Shown one piece after another: positions 40,814-50,268 of a DNA stretch of 64,000 nt. The DNA is taken from positions 186,001 through 250,000 of the forward strand of contig NZ_DF968183.1 of NCBI RefSeq assembly GCF_001192835.1. The letters are read 5' to 3'. The notes under the pieces are model-generated. The model was not told the origin of the DNA, made no database searches, and saw only the letters and a list, made by a program, of their open reading frames with translations. Each line of letters starts with the position of its first letter. Position 1 is the first letter of the stretch. This stretch comes from Lentimicrobium saccharophilum (GTDB taxonomy: Bacteria > Bacteroidota > Bacteroidia > Bacteroidales > Lentimicrobiaceae). The translations under genes and the position numbers were made by a program.

Positions 40814-43750
40814 ATGAAAAAAACTGGTAAAGGAATAACTTCGGCGTCAGAACGGGAAGGCAGGCCTTCTTTATCAGTAAAGCCAGATGAAGCAGATCAT
40901 GGATTTTCACGTGAATTTGTCACAGCGCTTATCAGTGGTTATCCTGAAGCAATTGTAATTACCGACCAGTACTTTAATATACTTTTTCATAGTAAAAAAG
41001 TCTCTGAAATAATATCGAAATCAGAAATTCAACTTATTGGCCGGCCTGTCTTCGATACTTTACTGAAGGTTCCGGCTTCAGACTTACCGGCTCTCAAGGA
41101 AAAACTGAATGATATCGGGGGGCGTGAAATTTCTATGATCATTAAACTACCTGATAACAATACTTATGCAGAAGTGCTTATTTCAACATCGGAGGATTTG
41201 TATTCAGGTTATTATACTTTTAAAATCAGGCTGCAGCAAACCGATCAACCTGAAAACAGGGCTCCTTCAGGAAATAGTTTAAATGAGACAGAGGTCAGTG
41301 ATCATGAAGTAAGTATGGCCGTCGGCCAAAAGAAAATAGACAGCGGAGTTCTGTTTAACATAATTGAAGCGCTTACACATCCCTTTTATCTGATTGATAT
41401 ATCTTCAGGGAAGATAGTTATCAGCAATTCTGCCGCCAGAGACTTTGAGCTTTCAGTGAAAAGTTCAGGATGCAATATGCGTCATAAACCGTCATTTTGT
41501 GCCGGAGATGCTTCAGATTGTATCCATGCTGCCGTCAGGTCAGCTGGCTCCCCGGTAAGAGTAGAGCATACCTACGAAAAACTGAACGGGGAAAAAGTGA
41601 TTCATGAAGTCTTTGGCTATCCGATGCCGGATGATAAAGGAAATCCCTGGTTGGTTATTCAATATTCCATTGATATCACTGAAAGAATAAAAAATGAATC
41701 TGCGCTGAATGAATATCGCGTTATCACTGAGAATCTGCTTAAAAACATTCCTGGCATGGCATTTCGCTGCCTGAACGACCGGCGCTGGACTATGGAATAT
41801 GTCAGTCCCGGCTGTAAACGGCTGCTGGGCTACAGAGCTGATGAACTTACCGGGAAAGGACAGATAGAGTTCAACAGCCTTATCCTTCCCAATGACAGGG
41901 AGAGGGTGTGGGCTGAGATACAGAACGCCTTGAAACATCATAATTTTTATAGAATAGATTATCATGTTGTTACCCGTAATGGCCGGGTGAAATGGGTGCA
42001 GGAAAGCGGGCGGGCGATATACGACAGAAACGGTATCCCTGTCCGCATCGAAGGGCTGATTATGGATATTACCAACCTGAAGACCTCTGAAGAAAAACTT
42101 CAAAGAGAACTGGCTATTAATCAGGTAATTGCTTCCGCTGGTCTTGATTTGTTGCGGGGTCATACCAGGCTCCCTCAGCTTGCCCGGATGATCCAATCTC
42201 ACCTGGCCAGATTTACCGGAAGCAAATTGTCTTATCTTTTAACTCATGATAAAAGTGGAAAGTTCAGGATATACTGTCATGCTGGCGGGGATGATTCTTC
42301 GGAAGGTTTACTGGTTACGCCTGAAAGGCTTAAAGAAAGCATTTTCGGGCAGTTTATGGATATTACAGAGCCAGAGATCAGGAACGATATGAACTATAAG
42401 GGAGCGCTCCCATGTATTGCCCGTCAATCGATTGACATATCAAGGTTGCTCAGCGTCCCGGCTGTGATTGACAAGCACTCGGACGCAATGATTATTCTTG
42501 CAAACAGTGACACAGCATACAGTCATGAATCAATAGCTGTTGTGCAGCGTTTCATTAACCTTTTTGCACTTGCATCGTTCAGGATGCAGGCCGAAGAAGC
42601 CCTTCGTGAAGCAAAACTTAAAGCTGAAGAGTCGGATCGCCTCAAGAGCCTTTTTCTTTCTAATATGTCGCACGACCTGCGCACCCCCATGAATGCCATT
42701 GTCGGATTTGCAGAAATGCTTCAGGATGCTGAACTCGGGCGCGATGAAAAAGACCGGTTCCTGGATGCCATCATCAAAAGTGGCGACAGTCTGCTTCATC
42801 TGGTCAATGATATCATTGATATTTCTAAAATAGAAGCCGGACAGATGCAACTGGTGTTTTCTGATTGCGATGTCAATGCCTTGATGGATGAAATTGAACT
42901 TACCTTCAGGCAGGAACTTGACCGGCAGGGTAAAACACATGTCATGTTTTATATTCAGAAGGGAATTCCGGATACTTCATTTAAGGTGCATACTGATGCC
43001 ATCCGAATAAAGCAGGTGCTCTCGAATCTTATCGGTAATGCAATTAAGTTTACCGATGAAGGTTTTATTGAAACAGGTTACCGGATTGAAAGCGGTAAAC
43101 TGCTTTTTTATGTCCGCGATTCCGGTATCGGGATCCCCGAAGAGTATCAGAAACTTGTGTTTGAACGCTTCGGACAGGTAAAAGAAACTGTTTCCCGCAA
43201 CATCAGCGGTACAGGACTTGGATTGACTATTTCGAAGAATCTGGTTGAAATGCTGGGTGGAAAGATATGGCTGGATTCCTTTCCTGACGAAGGTTCAACG
43301 TTTTGGTTTACATTGCCCTTGAAAAAGATTCAGGCAAATACGAAATCTCAGGCAATGAAAACCTCCGGACCTCACCGGCCGGATTTGAGTGATAAGTGCA
43401 TTCTTGTTGTTGAGGATGTAGATACCAATTATTTTTACATCAGCTCGTTGCTTGAAAAAATGAATGCCAGGGTAATTCGTGCCGCCAATGGCCGGCGGGC
43501 AGTCGAGATGTGCAAAGCCGATTCATCCATCAACCTGGTGCTGATGGATATTGAGTTGCCGGTGCTGAACGGGTATGAAGCCACGCGTGAAATCAAGAAA
43601 CACAGACCAGGTCTGCCCGTGATTGCCCAGACGGCTTTTGCAATGGCAGGAGAGCGGGAGCGGAGCGAAGAAGCCGGTTGTGACGAGTATCTGGCCAAAC
43701 CTATACGCAAGGATGATCTGATTGAAACCATCTCCAGATTTATCTCATGA
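40814..43750 (+). CDS. PAS/GAF hybrid sensor histidine kinase with receiver
   Basis: A 978-residue cytoplasmic hybrid kinase without transmembrane helices. Three PAS-type domains come first (about 35-145, 185-295 and 300-430; the third has WTMEYVSPGCKRLLGYRADEL), then a GAF-like domain (about 435-600), the HisKA dimerisation domain with the phospho-His in MSHDLRTPMN, the ATPase domain with NLIGNAIKFTDEG, DSGIGIPEE and GTGLGLTIS, and a receiver (about 860-978) with phospho-Asp in VLMDIELP. It senses a soluble cue and passes phosphate to its own receiver or another protein. The ATG at 40814 is chosen over a TTG at 40802. Confidence 0.9.
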   Translation: MKKTGKGITSASEREGRPSLSVKPDEADHGFSREFVTALISGYPEAIVITDQYFNILFHSKKVSEIISKSEIQLIGRPVFDTLLKVPASDLPALKEKLNDIGGREISMIIKLPDNNTYAEVLISTSEDLYSGYYTFKIRLQQTDQPENRAPSGNSLNETEVSDHEVSMAVGQKKIDSGVLFNIIEALTHPFYLIDISSGKIVISNSAARDFELSVKSSGCNMRHKPSFCAGDASDCIHAAVRSAGSPVRVEHTYEKLNGEKVIHEVFGYPMPDDKGNPWLVIQYSIDITERIKNESALNEYRVITENLLKNIPGMAFRCLNDRRWTMEYVSPGCKRLLGYRADELTGKGQIEFNSLILPNDRERVWAEIQNALKHHNFYRIDYHVVTRNGRVKWVQESGRAIYDRNGIPVRIEGLIMDITNLKTSEEKLQRELAINQVIASAGLDLLRGHTRLPQLARMIQSHLARFTGSKLSYLLTHDKSGKFRIYCHAGGDDSSEGLLVTPERLKESIFGQFMDITEPEIRNDMNYKGALPCIARQSIDISRLLSVPAVIDKHSDAMIILANSDTAYSHESIAVVQRFINLFALASFRMQAEEALREAKLKAEESDRLKSLFLSNMSHDLRTPMNAIVGFAEMLQDAELGRDEKDRFLDAIIKSGDSLLHLVNDIIDISKIEAGQMQLVFSDCDVNALMDEIELTFRQELDRQGKTHVMFYIQKGIPDTSFKVHTDAIRIKQVLSNLIGNAIKFTDEGFIETGYRIESGKLLFYVRDSGIGIPEEYQKLVFERFGQVKETVSRNISGTGLGLTISKNLVEMLGGKIWLDSFPDEGSTFWFTLPLKKIQANTKSQAMKTSGPHRPDLSDKCILVVEDVDTNYFYISSLLEKMNARVIRAANGRRAVEMCKADSSINLVLMDIELPVLNGYEATREIKKHRPGLPVIAQTAFAMAGERERSEEAGCDEYLAKPIRKDDLIETISRFIS

Positions 43751-44139
43751 AGATCTGTGCAAAGCATTTTACAGCAGGTGAAGCAGCATGAATTTTATTT
43801 GTTTCAATGAATAGAATGCAATGATCATAATTAGCTTACCTTATTTTATTTCTTTTTATATATTTGCAGTCAGATTGAAAAAAGTCTTTTTTTGAAAGCT
43901 ATCTTAAAATTTATCCTGTTCTAAGGACTGATCCTGTATCAAATTTCGGATTGGTCTGTCCGGAGAATTGCTCCGGGAGGGTATTTATACCTGTTTCTTC
44001 TGTCGTTGTCATTTTTGGATAGCGTTGATTCTGATTTAGTTACTGATCCTTCAGTTGTCTGATCATATACCATAGAAAACGGGATATCTACCTGCTATCG
44101 TCAAATAAATTATCTGTCTGATTTTAAATTTATTATCAA
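43751..44139. other. Long leader region before the membrane protein gene
   Basis: It holds a -7 element TATATTTG at 43859-43866, which would give a leader of about 270 bases. Inside are a 6-bp hairpin CCGGAG/CTCCGG (43960-43965, 43971-43976) and the 12-mer CTCCGGGAGGGT (43971-43982) that recurs at 44803-44814. No gene is seen. Confidence 0.4.
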
Positions 44140-44619
44140 ATGAGTCTTTCGAAAAATGAAAAGGCTGCCGGCATTGTTCTGGTAGCATTATTGTTTTTGA
44201 TAAGCCTGTTCAGTACCCGATTCTTTCTGGGTGAACTTAAAATGGGCTTTGCTGATTGGATTGTTTTTAGTTCTTGCAGTCCTGTTAGCTATTTATTCAT
44301 ATTGTTTTTCCTGGTGTTCTTTATCCGCCGGCAGTTTTGTTGGCTTGTCCTGACCACGTTGCCCGTGTATTATCTTGGGACTCTATCCATGTTTGTTTTG
44401 CCCTGGACAGGGACGTATTTATTTGCTCATGCCGGACATATAATAATGACCCTGAGTATGTTCTGGGCATTATATGTACTTGTCATTCACAGGCAGTTTA
44501 AGGCACTGGCTACGGGATTGCTGCTCAGTATCCTGCTTTTTGCTCCATACATTGCCCATGTGCAGACATACAATCAGAAACATGCCGGAAGGCTTACAAC
44601 GCTGCTTGGTAATCCTTAA
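44140..44619 (+). CDS. Hypothetical membrane protein
   Basis: A 159-residue protein with about four transmembrane helices (near residues 10-30, 45-65, 68-100 and 105-145). It has a Phe/Leu-rich composition and no motif that I recognise. It has no close neighbour on the same strand. The long leader and a hairpin after the stop (44717-44746, 11-bp stem) suggest its own transcription unit. The function is unknown. Confidence 0.65.
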   Translation: MSLSKNEKAAGIVLVALLFLISLFSTRFFLGELKMGFADWIVFSSCSPVSYLFILFFLVFFIRRQFCWLVLTTLPVYYLGTLSMFVLPWTGTYLFAHAGHIIMTLSMFWALYVLVIHRQFKALATGLLLSILLFAPYIAHVQTYNQKHAGRLTTLLGNP

Positions 44620-44716
44620 AAGGCATGTATCGGTTTTGGAAGTGTGTATTATGCGGCTGTCAGTTAAGTTAATCCGATAGGATACAGGGTTAAATGCGTT
44701 CATTGCCCTGAACGGG

Positions 44717-44746
44717 GGAGAGGCGATGCAACTGTATCGCCTCTCC
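44717..44746. other. 11-bp hairpin between convergent genes
   Basis: GGAGAGGCGAT (44717-44727) pairs with ATCGCCTCTCC (44736-44746) over an 8-base loop. There is no T run on either side, so it may be a transcript-stabilising or weak bidirectional stop structure between the membrane protein and the methyltransferase. Confidence 0.5.
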
Positions 44747-44818
44747 GGATTTCGGTCAATCATAGAAAGAAAGGAGAATGCTTCCGGGTTCAGGTTGCAA
44801 TTCTCCGGGAGGGTTTAT

Positions 44819-45592
44819 CTATATCTTTTTACCGATATAGAATACATAGCCGTAAAAGGCTTTATACTTATCATAAAGCCGGGCTTCATGCATTTCGTTC
44901 CTGATCAGCGACGCTGCCATTGCATTGTCTTTGTACTTTTCGAGGAAATCTTTCTGCGCTGCTGCCTGCGGCACATAAAAGTTTTTCGTCCAGCAATATT
45001 CGGGAAGAATAAACGCAGCAACCGGTATATAGCCTGATTCCTGGATACATGCGACCTTATTGGGGATTGTGTCAATTTCAGGATAGGCATCCATCCAGAA
45101 TTTTTCAATCTCGGCAGGTCTGTTTCCGGTGAACCATGATGCTTCAGTTACAGCTACATAGCCTCCTGTTTTAAGGAACTTTTTCCAATATTTCAGGCCT
45201 TTCTCAAATCCGATATTATAGATGGCGCCTTCCGACCAGATAAGGTCCAGCGAAGCTTCCTGAAAAGGCAGGTTGTCCATTGATCCTACCACACCCTGTA
45301 TCCTGTCCTGCAGGTTAAGCTTGTTTACATTCAGGTTCAGCCGTTCAATAAACGCAGGGAAAAGGTCAATCGCGGTAATTTGCCCCGGCGCGTTCTGGGC
45401 CAGTGTTATGGTCTGGCTTCCGGTGCCGCATCCAAGGTCGGCAATGAGTGATTCATTGTTCAGGTTTTCTGTGAAGCTGAGGGCTTTCACTGTCATCTCC
45501 GCGCTTCCCGGGCCCTGACGTTCAACTCCGGAAAAGTATTCGCAGATCAGATTGATGTCAAATTCGTGAATGGATTTATTATCGTTACTCAT
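44819..45592 (-). CDS. Class I SAM-dependent methyltransferase
   Basis: A 257-residue Rossmann methyltransferase. The SAM-binding motif I is [13 protein letters not shown], the acidic [14 protein letters not shown] strand follows, then the [21 protein letters not shown] motif and [11 protein letters not shown]. The ubiE/Coq5-like group includes small-molecule methylases. The substrate is unknown. I start at the ATG at 45592; an upstream TTG gives three more codons. A promoter -7 element lies about 200 bases upstream, giving an unusually long leader. Confidence 0.88.
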   Translation of the reverse strand: MSNDNKSIHEFDINLICEYFSGVERQGPGSAEMTVKALSFTENLNNESLIADLGCGTGSQTITLAQNAPGQITAIDLFPAFIERLNLNVNKLNLQDRIQGVVGSMDNLPFQEASLDLIWSEGAIYNIGFEKGLKYWKKFLKTGGYVAVTEASWFTGNRPAEIEKFWMDAYPEIDTIPNKVACIQESGYIPVAAFILPEYCWTKNFYVPQAAAQKDFLEKYKDNAMAASLIRNEMHEARLYDKYKAFYGYVFYIGKKI

Positions 45593-45917
45593 GATTTTCA
45601 AATTAATTGTTGAAACACCTTACAGGATTTTTTGGTAAATCCTTTGGTGATTTCAACTGGGTTGAAAGAAATAAAATAATATTATCCAGCAGGATGATGC
45701 CGGCATTGCGCAAAAGGATAACCGCAGGCCATGAGCCCGGGTTATTTACCTCACAATATCCGAAGAAGAATTAAACATCCAATGATTTTAGACGAAGCAA
45801 AGGTAAAGGCTTTTTCAGTTCCTTTTCGTTTGGCCGGAAAAAAATATTTTGCTGCAAGAGATTGATAGTATGTGATATATAAAGCATGGCGGGATGCCTG
45901 GATCAGAAGCCCGGGAT
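45593..45917. other. Methyltransferase leader and intergenic region
   Basis: It contains the minus-strand -7 element TACCTTTG at 45798-45805, about 205 bases before the methyltransferase ATG. I compared the leader by eye with SAM, SAH and preQ1 riboswitch consensus features and saw no match. No gene is seen. Confidence 0.4.
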
Positions 45918-48872
45918 TCAGGTATAGCGGGGGTCACTTTTCATCGGAAGTTTAGCCATTTTTGATACTTCGAGCGACGGAAAGCCGAATTCTTCCACAA
46001 CCTTTCCTAACAGCAGGTATACGCCTCTTCCCCTGAAAGGGTAAGCGCGCGCGATATCGGGAAAATGCACCGAGTCGAAAAACTCTCCCTCAGCATCAAA
46101 AAAAGTGGCGAAGTGCATGATTTCGTTTTTGATGGTCCTTACATATTTAATGGTTACCAGCACTCCCACCATTCTGACATTTTTGCCGGTATTTTCAGCC
46201 AGTTTTCCGGCGTTGATTTCGCCCCTGAAGCTGGTTTGCAGCATATCGAAGTAAGTCATGCTGACCGGGAAGTCGAGTAGTTCAATTTCGTCGTAGGCAT
46301 CTTCGAGCTGATTGTGCACCAGGGCGGGCAGGGAGAAATGCCTGACCGGTTGTCTGAAAAGGACCGCGGCCGGTTCCGGCTGCTTCTTGCCGGTGAGCAT
46401 ATGGGCTTCCCACAACAGTTGTTGTTTGCCCAGGCCCGTAAAACGGAGGGCGCCTGTCCGGATCAGGATAATCAGTTGCTCCATGGCCGGGTGTACCCTT
46501 TCGATGAAATCGTGTAACCCGGCGTAGGGGCCGTTGCGCCCGCGTTCGTCCAGCAGATTTTCAGCAACGCTGCTTTCAAGGCCTGAAATGTGGACAAATC
46601 CCATGTAAATGGATTTACCGTTCAAGGCATTCAGGTATTCGCTGTTGTTGATACAGGGCAGTTCTATGGTTGCTCCGCAGCGGCGGGCTTCGTTGAAGTA
46701 GACCCAGCTATGGTAGAATCCCCCGAAATTATTGATCACTGCAACCATAAATTCCACCGGAAAATATGTTTTCAGGAAGAGGCTCTGATAGCTTTCCACG
46801 GCGAAAGAAGCGGAGTGCGCTTTGGAGAATGAGTAACCGGCGAAGGACTCAATCTGCCGCCAGACTTCATTGGTGATGGCATCGGGATACCCTTTCTCCC
46901 TGCAATTGCTGAAAAACTTGTCAATGATTTTCTGAAACTCCACCCTTGAACGGTACTTGCCGCTCATGGCGCGGCGCAGTACATCGGCATCGGCCAGGTC
47001 GAGCCCCGCGAAATGATGACATATCTTCAGCACATCTTCCTGATATACCATTACGCCGTAAGTCTCGCTGAGTTGCTCTTTCATCACGGGATGTATGTAT
47101 TCAAATCCGCCGGGATCGTGAAAACGGCGGATATATTCGCGCATCATTCCCGAGCGGGCCACCCCCGGGCGGATAATGGAGCTGGCCGCTACCAGGCTCA
47201 GATAATTGTCGCAGCGGAGTTTTTTCAGCAGGCCGCGCATAGCCGGACTTTCTATGTAAAAGCAGCCGTTTGTCTCGGCATTGCGGAGTTGCGTTTTAAC
47301 CCTTTCGTCCTGCTTGAATTTTTCCACCTGATGGATGTCGATGCTGATGCCGGAGCTTGCCCTGATGATATCCACACAGTCGCGGATATGCCCGATGCCG
47401 CGCTGACTCAGGATATCCAGTTTTTCAAACCTCAGGTCTTCAGCCACATACATATCCCATTGGGTAACCGGCATGGATTTGGGAGGCAGGTCAAGGGCCG
47501 TGTAACAGGTGATGGGCTCTTCCGAAATCAGCACCCCGCCGGCATGTATGCTGCGGATATTCGGGAAGTCGGTCATGCGGGTGCCGAGTTCTGCAATGTG
47601 CCGGGTGATGCCGTCCTGGTTCAGCGGGTTGTTGGGATCGTCCACCAGGCGGTCGAGTTCGGCCTTGGGTAAACCCATGACCTTGCCGAGCTCGCGCAGC
47701 GTCGATTTACCCTTGAAGGTGGATGTGGCGCCAAGCAGGGCCGTATGTTCGCGTCCGTAGCGCTTGAAGATGTAATCAAGCACATCGTCGCGCTCTTTCC
47801 ATGAATAGTCGATGTCGAAGTCGGGTGGGCTGCTGCGCCTGGGATTGAGGAATCGTTCAAAGTAGAGGTTAAGTTCTATGGGATCCACATCGGTAATGCG
47901 GAGGCAGTAAGCCACGATGCTGTTGGCCCCGCTGCCGCGCCCCACGTGATAAAATCCCCTTGACATGGAGTAGCGGATAATGTCCCAGGTAATCAGGAAA
48001 TAGGCGCCGAATCCCAGGCGGTCGATGATGTCGAGTTCGTGGCGTACACGGGCAGCGGCTTCCCGGTTATTTTTTCCATACCGGTATTCCAGCCCTTCTG
48101 CCGCCAGTTTCTCCAGCAGCAGGCGATCATCGTACATGCTGCCCGTAAAGGTCTTTTTGTTTTTAATGGTGTGATAGTCGAAATCGATGCTGCATCGACC
48201 GGTAAGCCGTTCGGTGTTTCTGATCAGGCCGGGATAATCTGAAAAAATGCGTCTCAGTTCATCATGGCTGATCATCATATGGTTGCTGCCGGCTACCATT
48301 TCGGGGGTAAGGCGGCTGAGCAGAAGGTTGTTGTCTATGGCCCTGAGGTAGCGGTGCAGTTCGTAACCCTTCTCATCGGCGAAGCTCACCGGATTGTGGA
48401 TAAGGTATCTGTCGGGATACTTCCGGTAATCCGACAATGGCAGTTTGTTTGCATCCGGGATACTTACCCCGGTGAATTCATTTTCGGCCATTTCTGCAAC
48501 CTGCCTGCTGCCAAAGGGATAAACGACCAGCACATCACGGAAGGGCGGCGCCGGCCAGGGAAGGGGAGTGCCCTGCAGGTTGCTCCGGGTCAGCAGGTCG
48601 TTCAGCTCCTTGAATCCGCGGTTGTTCTCCGCGATACCGGTGTAAAGCAGGCGGTTCCCCTCCCTGAATTCAACTCCGGCCATGGGGCGTAGCCCGGATT
48701 TTTTGCAGGCCTTAACAAAATCAATGGTTCCCGATGTATTGTTGATGTCGGTCAGCAAGGCGGCTTCAGCCCCGGCTTCCAGGGCCAGGCCGGGTATCTG
48801 TCCGATACTGATTGTGCCGTAACGCAGGCTGTAATATGAGTTAAATGTGAGGTGCACGTGCAGAGAATTCAA
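45918..48872 (-). CDS. Alternative DNA polymerase III alpha subunit (DnaE2/ImuC-like)
   Basis: A 984-residue C-family polymerase, shorter than replicative DnaE (about 1150-1180). It has an N-terminal PHP domain (HVHLTFNSYYSL), the catalytic region with GRGSGANSIVAYCL, PDFDIDYSW (two Asp ligands) and EKLDILSQRG (third Asp), a helix-hairpin-helix part and an OB domain (VGVLVTIKYVRTIKNE), but no room for the C-terminal tau-binding domain. The PHP pocket is altered: TDINNTSG replaces the usual TDHGN, so proofreading by PHP is doubtful. The start codon is TTG. It follows dinB by 102 bases in a LexA-like-regulated cassette, so error-prone synthesis is inferred. Confidence 0.88.
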   Translation of the reverse strand: MNSLHVHLTFNSYYSLRYGTISIGQIPGLALEAGAEAALLTDINNTSGTIDFVKACKKSGLRPMAGVEFREGNRLLYTGIAENNRGFKELNDLLTRSNLQGTPLPWPAPPFRDVLVVYPFGSRQVAEMAENEFTGVSIPDANKLPLSDYRKYPDRYLIHNPVSFADEKGYELHRYLRAIDNNLLLSRLTPEMVAGSNHMMISHDELRRIFSDYPGLIRNTERLTGRCSIDFDYHTIKNKKTFTGSMYDDRLLLEKLAAEGLEYRYGKNNREAAARVRHELDIIDRLGFGAYFLITWDIIRYSMSRGFYHVGRGSGANSIVAYCLRITDVDPIELNLYFERFLNPRRSSPPDFDIDYSWKERDDVLDYIFKRYGREHTALLGATSTFKGKSTLRELGKVMGLPKAELDRLVDDPNNPLNQDGITRHIAELGTRMTDFPNIRSIHAGGVLISEEPITCYTALDLPPKSMPVTQWDMYVAEDLRFEKLDILSQRGIGHIRDCVDIIRASSGISIDIHQVEKFKQDERVKTQLRNAETNGCFYIESPAMRGLLKKLRCDNYLSLVAASSIIRPGVARSGMMREYIRRFHDPGGFEYIHPVMKEQLSETYGVMVYQEDVLKICHHFAGLDLADADVLRRAMSGKYRSRVEFQKIIDKFFSNCREKGYPDAITNEVWRQIESFAGYSFSKAHSASFAVESYQSLFLKTYFPVEFMVAVINNFGGFYHSWVYFNEARRCGATIELPCINNSEYLNALNGKSIYMGFVHISGLESSVAENLLDERGRNGPYAGLHDFIERVHPAMEQLIILIRTGALRFTGLGKQQLLWEAHMLTGKKQPEPAAVLFRQPVRHFSLPALVHNQLEDAYDEIELLDFPVSMTYFDMLQTSFRGEINAGKLAENTGKNVRMVGVLVTIKYVRTIKNEIMHFATFFDAEGEFFDSVHFPDIARAYPFRGRGVYLLLGKVVEEFGFPSLEVSKMAKLPMKSDPRYT

Positions 48873-48974
48873 AGTTTTTGAAGAAAGAATCCGGATTGAA
48901 TGCCTGTCCCGCTTACAGCCCCTTATGCTGATTCTTCATTTTTACATTTTCGTATTTTCACGTTTTTACATTGA

Positions 48975-50156
48975 CTATTCATCTTCCTCAACCACAACAG
49001 TTCCCATGGTGGCGGCGCGGGTGACGGCGCGCTGCCCGAAGCGGTTGCGGATACGGTCCATCGCCTGGTAAAGACTGATGGTTTCAGGAGAGTCGTCGAA
49101 CATGCTGATCTGCTGCACACCGCTGACCAGATGGCTGAACCTTACGCCTACCAGCCGGATCAGCATGCGCCGCTGGTAGAGCCGGTTGAACAGACTGCGG
49201 GTAACCGGCAGCAGGATGTGGTCGAAGGCGGTGTAGGGAATGCGTTGTTGCAGGGTGTGGGTGTCGAAGTTGGCATAACGTACCTTCACGGTAACGCAGG
49301 AGGCGAGTTTCTGCTTTCGTCTCAGTTCCCAGGCCAGTTTTTCTACTTTCTTCAGTAACAGGTCGTTGATCATGCCAATGTTGATGGTGTCCTGTTCAAA
49401 GGTGGTTTCACTGCTGATGGATTTACGCTCCGAATAGGGCTCAACGGGGGTGGGGTCAATGCCGTTGGCCTTTTTCCAGATGATGATGCCGTTTTTCCCC
49501 AGCAGGCGCTCCACCATTTCTACAGGCATGCGGCTGAGGGTATCAATGTTGGCAATGCCCATCGAACGCAGCAGGTGAAAGGTCTTTTCCCCAATCCCCG
49601 GGATTTTGCTGATGGATAGCGGGCTGAGAAACGGCATCACGCGTTCGCGCGGAATCTCCAGCTCGCCGTTGGGCTTGGCCTGACCGGTTGCGATTTTCGA
49701 AACGGTTTTGTTTACCGAAAGGCCCAGTGAGATGGGCAGCCCTGTTTCGCGGATAATCCGTTGTCTCAGCTCATGCGACCATTTCACCGACCCGAAAAAG
49801 CGGTCCATACCTGTAATATCCAGGTAGTGTTCATCGATGGATGCCTTTTCGTAAACCGGAGCTTTTTCCGCGATGATGGCCGTTACCATGTTTGAGTAAC
49901 GGGTATATTGCTCCATATCGCCGCGGATAACCACGGCATCGGGGCAAAGCGCCCGGGCCATCCGCATGGGCATGGCCGAGTGCACCCCGAAGGTGCGAGC
50001 CTCATAACTGCATCCGGCCACCACACCACGATCCGACATGCCGCCGATAATTACGGGAAGACCGTTCAGCCGGCTGTTGCCCAACCGCTCCACCGATACA
50101 AAAAAGGTATCGAGGTCCATATGCACAATGCTTCTGTTGTCGCCGGGATTTGTCAT
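48975..50156 (-). CDS. dinB: Y-family DNA polymerase IV (DinB)
   Basis: A 393-residue Y-family polymerase. The catalytic motifs are HMDLDTFFVSVE (D14) and ASIDEHYLDIT (D108, E109; the usual Ala after the Glu is His). A helix-hairpin-helix (ISKIPGIGEKTFHLL) and the little-finger domain follow, and near the C-terminus QQISMF is a good beta-clamp binding motif. It copies past lesions with low fidelity. It is the first gene of the divergent arm from the XRE/S24 regulator, with dnaE2 after it. Two operator sites lie in the 112 bases between the divergent genes. Confidence 0.93.
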   Translation of the reverse strand: MTNPGDNRSIVHMDLDTFFVSVERLGNSRLNGLPVIIGGMSDRGVVAGCSYEARTFGVHSAMPMRMARALCPDAVVIRGDMEQYTRYSNMVTAIIAEKAPVYEKASIDEHYLDITGMDRFFGSVKWSHELRQRIIRETGLPISLGLSVNKTVSKIATGQAKPNGELEIPRERVMPFLSPLSISKIPGIGEKTFHLLRSMGIANIDTLSRMPVEMVERLLGKNGIIIWKKANGIDPTPVEPYSERKSISSETTFEQDTINIGMINDLLLKKVEKLAWELRRKQKLASCVTVKVRYANFDTHTLQQRIPYTAFDHILLPVTRSLFNRLYQRRMLIRLVGVRFSHLVSGVQQISMFDDSPETISLYQAMDRIRNRFGQRAVTRAATMGTVVVEEDE

Positions 50157-50175
50157 AAAAAAAACACTCTTTTTG

Positions 50176-50205
50176 TTGAATCGTTGATTTTTAGTTGTAC
50201 CTTTG
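50176..50205 (+). promoter_or_regulatory. Consensus promoter of the XRE/S24 regulator gene
   Basis: A -33 TTG (50176-50178) and a -7 TACCTTTG (50198-50205) stand exactly 19 bases apart. The last base of the -7 element is the first base of operator 1, so a bound regulator would block its own promoter. Confidence 0.75.
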
Positions 50206-50219
50206 ATTAAAATTTAATC
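50205..50219. promoter_or_regulatory. Operator 1, GATTA-N5-TAATC, in the dinB/regulator gap
   Basis: GATTAAAATTTAATC forms the core of a dyad that is perfect for ten bases on each side of one centre base (50202-50222). It overlaps the -7 element and start site of the regulator promoter, and it abuts a near-consensus -7 element facing dinB on the minus strand (50219-50226, GAATTTTG). Confidence 0.7.
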
Positions 50220-50227
50220 AAAATTCC

Positions 50228-50242
50228 GATTACAATATAATC
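50228..50242. promoter_or_regulatory. Operator 2, GATTA-N5-TAATC, in the dinB/regulator gap
   Basis: GATTACAATATAATC has the same half-sites and spacing as operator 1. The two start positions are 23 bases apart, close to two helical turns, so two repressor dimers could sit on one face of the DNA. Confidence 0.65.
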
Positions 50243-50268
50243 ATTTTTCTGATAACTTTAACGGAGCC

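Noticed and set aside
45593-45805. SAM, SAH or preQ1 riboswitch in the methyltransferase leader
   Set aside because: None of the consensus motifs for these classes could be found by eye.
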